The notes beneath the pieces were generated by a model that saw nothing but the letters and a program-made list of their open reading frames with translations, searched no databases and was not told the origin of the DNA. Below, one piece after another: positions 55,205-64,000 of a stretch of DNA of 64,000 nt (position 1 is its first letter; each line of letters opens with the position of its first letter). Made by a program: the position numbers and the translations under genes. Source of the DNA: Eutrigla gurnardus (taxonomy: Eukaryota > Chordata > Actinopteri > Perciformes > Triglidae); the NCBI GenBank assembly GCA_963514095.1, contig OY741264.1, forward strand, positions 18,102,553 to 18,166,552. The letters run 5' to 3'.

Positions 55205-56425
55205 GGGGCTGTGGGCTTTTGCCCACTGCCCATCCACCACCACTTTGATTTTAATGCCAATAAAGGCTAGGCGGGACTTGAGCACACACAAAGCCAAGGT
55301 TAACTCAAAGATGAGAAGGCCGATGCGGTCACTCACGCTCGGCTGACAGGGAACCCTGATGACTTTTCATTTCCAATGTTCATCTTTTTATCTGCAATTG
55401 TTAAAGGACGAGATGCTGCGAGTCGCAGTCTGAGCCTTTTAGTCTGAGTGTAAACCGGCACAATGAAATTGATGCTTGTGGCTGGAAGTGGAATGGAAGG
55501 GCAGACGTTTGCCCATGTGGGAGGTGGGAAGATGTCTTTTTGATCATTGGGGTGGTGGTGGGACATGATGGCCCTTTTCTTTCCTGCGTGGATAGATGGA
55601 TAGACATGCTGCTGCAGATTAGGTGAAGTGATAGAAGTAAAGATAGCGGTGAGACCTGTCAGATAGCTCACACAGACCATATATAGATATGGACACATGG
55701 GTGTGAACATTAAATGGGTAATGAAAAGAGTATTGATTTAAGAATTTACTTATTGCATTTCCCAGCCTGTCCATTCATATCATTACAACCAGAAGAACAG
55801 TGTGGCCAAATGCTGTTGAATGTAATCTGGGGATTTTATCTGCCCAGTCATTGTTCATTATGAACAGGTTTGATGGAGTGCAATATCATTTACATAGCTT
55901 CCTCACGTAACCTCACTAAACCACCAGTTCAGTTTATTTAGTTGTGATTACGTTAAGGGTAATTACATATATTTGGTGAACCCACTTTCCTTTACCCTGT
56001 CTTGTCAACCTCTATATAATGATTACTTCCATTTCCCAGAATGTCGTTTCATAACTGCTGCTGTCAACTTGGTGCATGACAGTGAAGAGATCTATTTATT
56101 TATTTAAGTATCATAGTGTTTATAGCCAACTCGTTCTCACTGACAAGGTGTCCAATAATCCAGCTTGGTCAGTGCTCCTTGCTGCCTCACACCAATGCTC
56201 CTTTAGCGTGTGTTTTTTATGAACCAACCCGACTGCATTATGGGCAGTTAAAGTGACGCAGTAAACAGGAAGACAGTTCACACAGGGTGGGCGGGTCAAA
56301 AGACCACAGAACATTCGTCCACGAGAGTGCTGTTTGTACTGTAATTAAACACTGAACCACAACCTCAACACAAGGCTCAGACACAGGAAAGTTGGTGAAA
56401 TAAACAATGTTCCTATAGGGTTATT
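54518..56425. other. Apparently unique non-coding DNA
   Basis: No gene or transposon recognised. 54740-55150 and 55380-55560 are balanced in composition and free of repeats, so they are candidates for conserved non-coding elements. Antisense frames near 54976-55260 and 55333-55710 contain His/Pro runs from the microsatellite and no domains. Confidence 0.4.
55170..55208 (+). repeat. (GT)n-(G)n microsatellite
   Basis: About nine GT units followed by ~20 G. Produces proline/histidine runs in antisense frames. Confidence 0.95.
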
Positions 56426-56630
56426 GTCTAGAGCAGGGTTCCCCAATTAGTTTTCACTGAGGGCCAAATTATGTCCAGGTTGCCAAGTCGAGGGCCAAAT
56501 TGTCTTTTTTTTTTCATTGGACCACTAAACATTGTTTTATGTGCAAATGTTATTATTGTTGCTGCTATTATTAGAAGTATTATTATTGTAATGATTAGTA
56601 CTACCAGTGGTAGTTGGTTGTAGTAGCAGA

Positions 56631-56825
56631 TAGTGGTGTCCAAATGAAGCTTCGTGAAGCATTTCCTTTATTTTCTGAGCCCAATAGATGGCGCTCTCTG
56701 TTCAACAAAGGGTTGAAAGCAATGGAAATATATCGGCCTTCAACCCTTTGTTGAACAGAGAGCGCCATCTATTGGGCTCAGCAAATCAAGAAAATGCTTC
56801 ACGAAGCTTCATTTGGACATCACTA
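56631..56825 (-). mobile_element. 195-bp palindromic hAT-type MITE M3, copy 2
   Basis: TAGTGGTGTCCAAATGAAGC...GCTTCATTTGGACATCACTA, flanked by GTAGCAGA (56623-56630, 56826-56833). Same length as copy 1. The loop reads AGCAATGGAAATATATCGGC, the reverse complement of copy 1's loop, so the element is inserted in the opposite orientation or its centre was inverted. Confidence 0.92.
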
Positions 56826-56907
56826 GTAGCAGATATAGTAGTAGTCATAGCCTGTGTTGAGGGACAGACAAAAAATGCACACTTGAAAGAAAATAAGTCC
56901 AATATCA

Positions 56908-57256
56908 TCCATCCATTGTCTACCGCTTATCCTGTATTCAGGGTCGCGTGGGGGCTGGAGCCGATCCCAGCTGTCATTGGGCGAAGGCAGGGTACACCCT
57001 GGACAGGTCGCCAGTCCATCGCAGGGCCAACATGTAGAGACAGATAACCATTCACACTCACATTCACACCTTCGGGCAATTTAGAGTCATCAATTAACCT
57101 ATCCCCATCCTGCATGTCTTTGGACTGTGGGAGGAAGCCGGAGAACCCGGAGAGAACCCATGCTTACACGGGAAGAACATGCAAACTCCACACAGAAGGA
57201 ACCCGGACCCGACCCGGGAATCGAACCCGTGACCCACTACACCACCGTGCAGCCCC
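56908..57256 (-). mobile_element. DANA/mermaid-like SINE, copy 2
   Basis: Antisense copy of the SINE at 30903-31278: tail (ATGG)n at 56908, body, then tRNA-like head whose B-box (GGTTCGATTCCCGG) reads on the minus strand. Flanked by a 12-bp duplication AGTCCAATATCA (56896-56907, 57257-57268). Confidence 0.92.
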
Positions 57257-57720
57257 AGTCCAATATCAATGATTTATTTATTTGAATGCCCCTGGAGAAT
57301 ATTTTGATCAACAAAAGACCAGTTTGATCAACAACAAAAAACAACAGCACTACAGGAAGTGGTGCACAAGAGGAAAAAAAGATTGTATAACAGTGGAGTT
57401 AATGATTTTTGTTTGTTTCAATGTTCTCCGTCCAGCTCGGCGGACACCTTATTTTTGTAAAAGGTTTCGGTCCTTGTAGCTCGTAGTCTATGATATTACG
57501 GTGGGTCAGAGGCATCATTTTTGTTTGAAAAATGTTTCACTTCAGATTTATTGATCATGGAATTTCGAATCTGTGAATATATTTCCAACATTACCGAACT
57601 ATTTATTTCACCTTATGGCAGGTTATTGCATAGTGTCACTGGGTCCGCATGGGCCGGACACTTTGCTCTTGCGGGCCGGATTTGGACCACGGGCCGTTAA
57701 TTGGGATGGCTGGTCTAGAG

Positions 57721-58121
57721 TATGAATAAATTAATCTCATTCTCGTGTAGAGTGGGAGCAGACAGGATTTACAGGGACATTGACTGGGAATGCAGGTAGA
57801 AATTCTGGGTGAGCTGAAATCACAATCAAACAATGGCCCACACAAGAGAAATTGGATACATAATCTAATGGAGCCAAACATGATCACTAGTAGCAGAGGA
57901 GAGACTTTTCCAGCATAGACTGGCACACGAGAATGCCTCAAACATGAGGAGAACTGATAAAGAACTGGAATACAAATGTTGGGCAGTAATACCACGGTGT
58001 TAGACGAATGATCTGACCAAGGCTGGAGAGCAGAGCCAAGCTCATATGCAGCAAGTATCAGGTCAGGTGAGTAGATCGAATGATTTCCTGCAGCTGTGCA
58101 GAGTGACAGGCGGGAACTCCA
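57721..58121. other. Unassigned spacer
   Basis: No gene or element recognised; a 119-codon minus frame (57636-57995) overlaps the hAT end and has no known domain. Confidence 0.4.
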
Positions 58122-58971
58122 GGGTCCAGTATTTCAAAAGTGATCTGACTGGATTATCCTGGTCGGATTGGATTAAATCTTGATCTGATCTGAAAACTGG
58201 GTATTTCAACACAGACCCAGAGAATCCTGATCCTGAAGATCAGGATTCAGTTTTGGTAATCCAATCCTCCCTTGAATCCAGATAAAAGGCTGGATTTGGG
58301 TATTTCAAAACTTAAGGCAGAGATCAGGATCAACTTGATACCAAAATTTCAGGATCATTTGGATCCCACCTCAGAGGTGAATTTGACTTGGATTGACAAT
58401 GTCTCAGCTGCGCTTGTCCTAGATATTGTTACTCAAGATGTTCATTACACTTAATCTAAATTGTCAGTGCATTACTTGAAACAAATTGGAGTAATTTAAG
58501 AACATTTAAGGTGTTTGGCTATATTTCCTGAAACTGCTATAAATAAGAATGACAAATACAGACCTATTTCTCAAATTCTAGTGTCAAACATTTTAACATA
58601 TGTACCAAAACACACAACATACATTTAGTCAGACAAAGACAGGAATGCAGGGTCCAAACAAACTTGAATCAATTATAACAAAACAAAGACATGCAGCAAT
58701 GTATTTCAGTAAGTGTTTGTGTACAAACTGATTATTTTACTTAACCAAATCAGATGCTATTTTGCTTTAAATTACCACAATTATGTTTAGTGAGAGTCTT
58801 CTACATAAAGGAAGACAAATTAGGATGGAAGAAATGTATCTAATTGTTTCACTGATCAAGCTATAATACAATCAAAATAATGCAACTACAATTTCAAACA
58901 CTTTTCAGCACTTTATTCAAAATCCAACAACTTATCACTGCAATTGAAGCATTTCCAAGGATTTCCAGCAC

Positions 58972-59092
58972 TCATAGAGACCCTATCCTTAATAGCTGAG
59001 TGGGCTCTGAAAGTAGAAGAAAGGGAAGGGGTCATTCTGTGTCATTTCATCAAATTTCTGAAAATCTTCCCACCTGACCATCTCAGAATGTC
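58972..59092 (-). CDS. Candidate last exon of the element's gene, with poly(A) signal
   Basis: A minus-strand acceptor (TTTTTTCAG) is followed by an open frame reading HSEMVRWEDFQKFDEMTQND and on to a TGA at 58972-58974. AATAAA lies about 55 bp downstream (58912-58917, minus). The Trp-rich, acidic text looks like real protein but I cannot name a family. With the first exon at 60763-60818 it suggests a gene whose middle is deleted or not recognisable. Confidence 0.45.
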
Positions 59093-60119
59093 CTGAAAAA
59101 ATGTTAGTACAAAGACACACTTGTTAATAGGACAAATCTAAAATATTAGGTCTCTACTGTCAATAGTTTTCTCATGAAACATCATTGAATGAAGGGTAGT
59201 TTAGATGGTTTTTGGCATCATACTCTGAAAAGCCATTTTTAAACAGCAATATCTGGAAAACTATCTCACCTGTGGCCTTCAAAATTTCTACAGTGTATAT
59301 CTGTTACGAATAGCCTCCAGACATGGAATATCGGGGGTGTAGCTTAATGATAACCTAGTATGGTAGGTACTTAAAATGTGGCTTGTTGAAATAAAGTAGT
59401 ACATTTGAAGAGTGGCTGAGCTCTCATTTTTGCAGATAAAAGACTTCTGCCTCTATCTCTGGTGTTAGCTTAAACATTTTACAAAATATGGTCTCTCTCA
59501 GATGATTAGTTTCACAGATATTAAGGCTCAAAAATGGAAGTAAACACATCTTTGCCCAACTTCAGAGTCATATTCCAAAAAACTGACAAGTATCAGGACC
59601 AAACTTACTCTTTTTGAAAGATCATATTCTTGTTAAAATCCTATTAAAAAATCGGGAGGGTGTTTTGCCTCATTTTGTCGCAGTGATTTTTTAAAATCCT
59701 GATATTGGTGGGGGTTTTGTGGCCGGTGTTGGTACTGCATGTCCTAACACCCTACTAGTAAACATCACAGCAGGGCAATTCAATTGTGTTTTTTACCATT
59801 TACCAAAGACTTACATGTGACTTAATGCTACTGATAAATTTAGCCTTACGAAAACATTAAAATGTAGCACAGTAATAGTTACAGAGGCAATAAGTCCTTG
59901 AATGTGAGTTAAACATGCTGAAAGCAGCTTTTAATGTCTTAAACCATGAACAAACATAGCATAATATTGAAGACTGTACATTTTGTCAAACTTTACGTAT
60001 ATAAATTACACAACCAAATCAAATAATAATCTTAATTTGAGCATAACGATTTTACATTATAGTAGAAAAGTCTCCAAAGTTTGATATTGAATAACAGTTT
60101 ATCTCTATGCTTTTTTCAG

Positions 60120-60190
60120 GACATTCTGAGATGGTCAGGTGGGAGGCATTTGATGAAATGACACGGAATGACCCGAAGGAGTATGAGTAA
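60120..60190 (+). pseudogene. Inverted second copy of the last exon
   Basis: On the plus strand TTTTTTCAG is followed by HSEMVRWEAFDEMTRNDPKE and a TAA at 60188-60190. It is a diverged inverted copy of 58972-59092, lacking a few codons (DFQK). Acceptor and frame are both preserved. Confidence 0.45.
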
Positions 60191-60762
60191 TATCTTTGTC
60201 TTTCATTTGGAATCCACAATAATCACAGAAATTGTGTGCATGATGACAACAGCACGATTTTCTCAGCATTACTGTAGCATTCCGATACTTCTGAATGAAC
60301 TGCATAATTCATACACAACACACATACACAGTGTAATGTTAGGTTTCCAAAGCACTGTAGCAGTCTGGTCTGTTCACATGTAGCCTATTTTTATTTATTT
60401 TTTTTACATGTAGCCTATTTTAAGTCTGCTGTGTTGCCAGTGACGTTACGCTAATAAACTCCGAACAGGTTTATGTAAGTTTAAACAGTTATGGTATGAT
60501 GTATGTCAGATTAATAACCTTGTAAATCAAACCATGGACCGCAAAATTCATAAACAAAGCCAGCTACCGCTAGCCCGCTAGTTGCTTAACACGCAAGTCA
60601 ATGGAGCCGAGATAACTACCATTAGCACGGCTGCGGCTCAATTAGAGATCGCTACAGCCTGGTTGTAAGTACGTGACAATTCATATAGTTAGCTAGCACG
60701 ATATGTTGGTTGGCGTTCATGTGGTCCTTAAACCGCTAAACATTAGACAACGGTAAACTTAC

Positions 60763-60818
60763 ATTTTTGACGTGAAAGTCTTGCTCCCAGCTGCTCCTTC
60801 CGTGAAGTAGTCCGCCAT
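60763..60818 (-). CDS. Candidate first exon of the element's gene
   Basis: On the minus strand ATG at 60818 reads MADYFTEGAAGSKTFTSK and then meets a perfect donor, AAAAT|GTAAGT, at 60762. It lies just inside the element's right end in CpG-rich DNA, as expected of a 5' exon. Product unknown: too short for domain assignment, and no middle exon could be found. Confidence 0.45.
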
Positions 60819-61017
60819 GTTTCAGATCCGGAGGCGGAGACTTGAGATTTGGTAATCCGTATCCAGCCAGGTCGGGATCAGGCTGATCCACCTGGCCAGT
60901 GTTTTGTAATACTCAGATAAAGTCAGCAGGATCACCATGATCCATGACTGAGAAAAGGAGGATTTCATTATCTGGATTATTCTGATCCGGATTACAAGTT
61001 TTGAAATACTGGGCCCA

Positions 61018-62159
61018 GGTGATTAACAAATAGACAAGAGACCGGGACCAGGAACAGGATTTGGTAGCTCTCTTAGAAGTGATGAAGTTTGCAGTAACCT
61101 TCAAATGATAAGGTAAATGGGTAGTTCCAGGACTTTTCACAGAAAAAGCTATCTGAGCAAAAGATCTTTTGCGGAACTGGACCTCTGATCTGCTGCAGCA
61201 TCATAACCTCTTGATGTCTATATTTGTAATTCAGTCGTCAGTCATTATGGTTGGAATTTGATAATTAAGCAACAAGACACCAGGCAGCAGCTATTCCTAG
61301 GCCCAAAATGCTGTCGTCCATGCAGGTCGGAACTTATTTAGTCAGTGGACTGAGGATTCCTCAGAAACATGCGTTCCATACTTGAACAAGCAATCACATA
61401 TTTCAGTTCATCTTGGTTCAGACTAGGGAGCCTCCAAGTTGTTGTACACCGTAGTGTATGTGATTGGTTGATGCCTTAAACGTTGCATATCAGTGTTCTG
61501 TGTGATTGTATTCAACGCAAAAACAGTCAGAAAATAGGAATGTGCAAACCGCATTATAAGAAAAATCACCATAATAATCATAAAGGCCTTTAGGAGGAGA
61601 ACAGTTCATGGCAATCCTGTCGATAGAAGATGATCCAGTCTGGATGACACTGTGTCAGACAGTAGGTCAAGCTTTGCACCAGGACTGTCTCACTGCATTG
61701 TGGTCCCCTGAAGGCGTTCTCTGATGGATCTCAGACAGCTGAGCACTAGTACAATGAGGTGATGCTACAAAGACTTCATTGCTCTTAAAGCCAAACAATG
61801 ATATTTATATACACAGGTATGCAATGTTGGGGATGTAGCAGGAGCAGATTTGGTTATCAACAGCTAATTATTAATGTCAATATGATTATCGATATTAATA
61901 ATTATACTTAATATATTAAGTATCATGAATATATGGGGCACCACCCTGGGATCAGGGAAAAGATAACCTAAAACTGTATTCAGTCTCAATATAAAGGTTT
62001 TACACTCACATGCCAATCATCGTGATCATTGACAAAGAAGTATAAAAACAATCGAACAATTAAAAAGGCGTGAAATTCGAGCACTAGCCTTCACAACCTG
62101 CTGTTATCCAGTGACATATACACAACAAGCACAAGAGACAGCTAGTTATAATATAATAA
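61018..62159. other. Unassigned AT-rich DNA
   Basis: No gene or element recognised. 61860-61920 is a run of short AT-rich ATTATTAAT-type words. Confidence 0.4.
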
Positions 62160-62276
62160 GATTTATTAAAATCAGTAATAATGATCACAATCAATAACAC
62201 TGTAATTAACAAAGCCTTATTACCTAATTACCTAACACACAAAGCTAAGCTAAACAAGGGAAGAGACGCATGTGGA

Positions 62277-62312
<36 letters not shown>

Positions 62313-63309
62313 AATGAGAGTGAGAGATGGCCGGGTACAGCCACCAGATGGAGCTATGTCCTCAGTGTCCGGAGACGGAAACAGCTGGCAGAGGATACAT
62401 GTGGGGGGGGGTCGTATGTGTGCGTGTGTGTGTTAGCGGGACACAAACAAAGAGAGGGAAAGAATGTGCGCGCAATATTTCGAAGGCTCAGGAGGCGTGT
62501 TACTATCACACGGGAGCGGGACCCCGGTCCTTTAACCGATAGTAGACGCTTACTGAGCTCGCGAATATGGCTGAGGTTAGTCAAAAACACTGTTGCAGAA
62601 ATCAACCCAGCGGTGTGGGTACACAATCAGCCTTCGAATACAACAATACAGAAAGCCACGGACTCGGCGGTCCGTGATCAAAACTTAAAACACGTTAACA
62701 AGAATTACAAGCATGTCCTACACTATCGAATCTCTGCTTCTGCCCAGACAAATAGCCTCTTACTTTTGTCGATGTGAGGTTTCCGTCCCGTGCGGTGATG
62801 GCGTTTCTTGACGCCGGCGACGGACGGTGGTTCGCGGGCCCTGGTTCGGCGACGGAGGGTGCGACGAGCCGGCTGAATCCACTGATCAACTTAGTTGAAG
62901 AAAAACAGTTAGTGTTTTCTCCCTTCTGCAGGCAACAATAAAATTGCGGGGCTCGGCGATTTAGTCAGCTGACTTCAGACAAGAATGGGTCGTAGAAGTT
63001 ATCCGTCCAGCTGGCAGCTGGGACGAAGAAAGTGTTTTTCTTCCTTCCGCGGGTAAACAGGAGAGTCGCGCGGTCGCGGCGGTCTCCTCAGGATCCAAAA
63101 TGAAGCAATAGAGAAAAAGAGAGGGAAAACAGTCTGTTGCTTGTCCAGCTAGTTTGGGGGAAAGACTGCGGCCTAGGACAAAGGAAAATGCTGCAGACGT
63201 AAAAGTTCACCTCCTGTTGTAACGAGAGAGGAAGTTCTTAAGGCGGCGCCGGGTTATATACCTCACGGCTGCTCCCGGAGACCCCCCCTGGGGTACCTGT
63301 GGTTGTCAG
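62160..63309 (-). mobile_element. LTR-like region
   Basis: On the minus strand the sequence starts TGACAACCACAGG, has a TATATAACC promoter-like box near 63255 and runs through CpG-rich sequence to an AATAAATCT poly(A)-like signal near 62163. This order resembles an LTR. I could not find the second LTR, the other border or a target duplication, so it may be a solo LTR or a promoter of another kind. Confidence 0.35.
62275..62325 (+). repeat. (GT)n-(AG)n microsatellite
   Basis: Seven to eight GT units followed by about eleven AG units. A second GT-rich tract and a G8 run lie at 62404-62435. Confidence 0.9.
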
Positions 63310-64000
63310 CCAATATCCGCAGGATTCGGACCTTCCTCACAAAGGATGCAACGCAACTGTGGTCCAAGCACTGGTCATCTCCCGCCTTGACTACTGCAAC
63401 TCTCTCCCGGCCGGACTCCCGGCCTCTGCGATTAAACCATTGCAGCATATCCAGAACGCTGCAGCACGCCTTATCTTCAATCTACCCAAATTCTCCCATG
63501 TGACCCCCCTCCTCCGTGACCTCCACTGGCTCCCTGTTGCAGCACATCCAATTCAAGACGATGACACTGGCCTTCAGGGCCATCAATGGAACGGCACCTG
63601 TCTACCTTCAAACACTGGTCAAACCTCATGCCCCGAAGCGAGCACTTCGCTCCTCTACTTCAGCTGGCCGGCTGGTACCACCATCGCTGAAATCAAACAA
63701 ATGTCGCTCAGCAAAGTCCAGACTCTTCTCTGTTCTGGCGCCTCAGTGGTGGAACGAACTCCCGACCAATGTCAGGACAGCAGAGTCATTTGCCATCTTC
63801 CGAAAAAGGCTCAAGACTCACCTGTTCAGACTTCACCTCGACTCTACATAGCATGACCCACTAACAACCCCCCCTCCAAAAAAAAAACCTTACCTATAGC
63901 ACTCTGATCATAGCACTGTTGCTCTTGAAGTACTACTTTACTCAGATGAGGACCTAACACTTGTTCTATTTTTAGCTCTTACTTTATCGACAATGATACG
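63310..64000 (+). mobile_element. 5'-truncated L2/RSg-1-like LINE, continues past the window
   Basis: Plus-strand copy of the last part of the LINE at 8031-11621, starting at the NIRRIRTLLTKDATQL region. Its 3' untranslated sequence (AACACTTGTTCTATTTTTAG) matches the complement of 8160-8180. The element runs off the window before its tail. Confidence 0.9.
63346..63848 (+). pseudogene. LINE ORF C-terminal fragment, frameshifted
   Basis: LVISRLDYCNSLPAGLPASA, then NAAARLIFNLPKFSHVTPLL and HWLPVAA, then after an indel near 63543 IQFKTMTLAFRAINGTAPVY to FRKRLKTHLFRLHLDS. The protein is split between two plus-strand frames. It lacks the RT catalytic part because of the 5' truncation. Confidence 0.9.

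Larger units (their letters stand above)
56434..57712. mobile_element. Charlie-like hAT element holding a MITE and a SINE
   Basis: Left end CAGGGTTCCCCAATTAG, right-end complement CAGCCATCCCAATTAAC, flanked by the 8-bp duplication GTCTAGAG (56426-56433, 57713-57720). 'gagggccaaatt' on the left and 'gcgggccggatttggaccac' on the right are typical of this fish hAT group. No transposase remains. It contains M3 copy 2 (56631-56825) and a SINE (56908-57256), both younger. Confidence 0.88.
58122..61016 (-). mobile_element. 2.9-kb inverted-repeat DNA element with gene-like exons
   Basis: Left end GGGTCCAGTATTTCAAAA, right-end complement GGGCCCAGTATTTCAAAA. Subterminal repeats of 'gggtatttcaa' occur at about 58199 and 58297, and GATCC/GGATC words are dense at both ends. 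Flanking duplication is unclear ('cca' or shorter). On the minus strand a CpG-rich start, a first exon with donor, and a last exon with stop and poly(A) signal can be seen. Probably Harbinger-like from the end sequence; not certain. Confidence 0.65.

Noticed and set aside
62181..62777. 198-codon plus-strand ORF
   Set aside because: Crosses a GT/AG microsatellite, has no domain and lies antisense in an LTR-like region.
1..64000. A new enzymatic or defence system encoded as a gene cluster
   Set aside because: No adjacent co-oriented host genes exist; every strong coding signal belongs to a transposable element.

Overview
This is a stretch of vertebrate nuclear DNA, almost certainly from a ray-finned (teleost) fish. 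The evidence is the content: several L2-clade LINEs of the fish type (one with the 3' tail typical of RSg-1-like elements), DANA/mermaid-like tRNA-derived SINEs, Tc1, hAT, Kolobok-like and Harbinger-like DNA transposons, and abundant microsatellites. No operons, bacterial promoters, rRNA or CRISPR are present. I recognise no complete host gene. The only host-like coding signal is a weak two-exon candidate with a SAM-domain-like motif at 5249-5600 (minus strand). The window is best read as intergenic or intronic DNA built from transposable elements inserted into one another.

Layout. 1-1610: 25-bp minisatellite and GGTTCTA-type repeats. 1921-5150: broken L2 LINE (minus). 5249-5600: SAM-like exons. 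5640-7230: cluster of degenerate tRNA-like modules. 7370-12618: Tc1 transposon (TA flanks) whose transposase gene is split by a 3.6-kb L2/RSg-1-like LINE with an exact 8-bp target duplication. 13000-16630: apparently unique, non-coding. 16633-23583: inverted-repeat DNA elements, a SINE, a 195-bp palindromic element and a THAP-bearing, TTAA-flanked element. 24290-38640: one L2 LINE opened by two large insertions. Insertion one (25167-32668) is a TA-flanked element holding a hAT, which in turn holds a TA-flanked transposon with an apparently intact three-exon transposase; it also holds a second hAT and a probable solo LTR with a SINE inside. Insertion two (33547-38248) is a TTAA-flanked element holding a young, 99%-identical-LTR retroelement that encodes one repetitive 766-residue protein. 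38627-40486: nested hAT remnants. 40490-49640: mostly non-coding, with repeat fragments and a perfect palindromic oestrogen-response-element consensus. 49646-54514: Harbinger-like element containing a full-length L2 LINE with an intact 1117-codon ORF. 56434-57712: hAT holding the second palindromic element and a SINE. 58122-61016: inverted-repeat element with gene-like exons. 62160-63309: LTR-like DNA. 63310-64000: 5'-truncated LINE.

The elements do not form a pathway. They give a relative insertion history: target duplications of 8 bp (hAT, L2), TA (Tc1/mariner type), TTAA (Kolobok-like), 5 bp (LTR element) and 12-17 bp (SINEs) define most boundaries, and removing an insertion plus one duplication restores the host element's reading frame in at least two places. 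The youngest-looking, potentially competent pieces are the L2 LINE at 50108-54123, the spliced transposon at 25696-28561 and the LTR element at 34812-38036. All family names come from reading motifs by eye; no database search was run.
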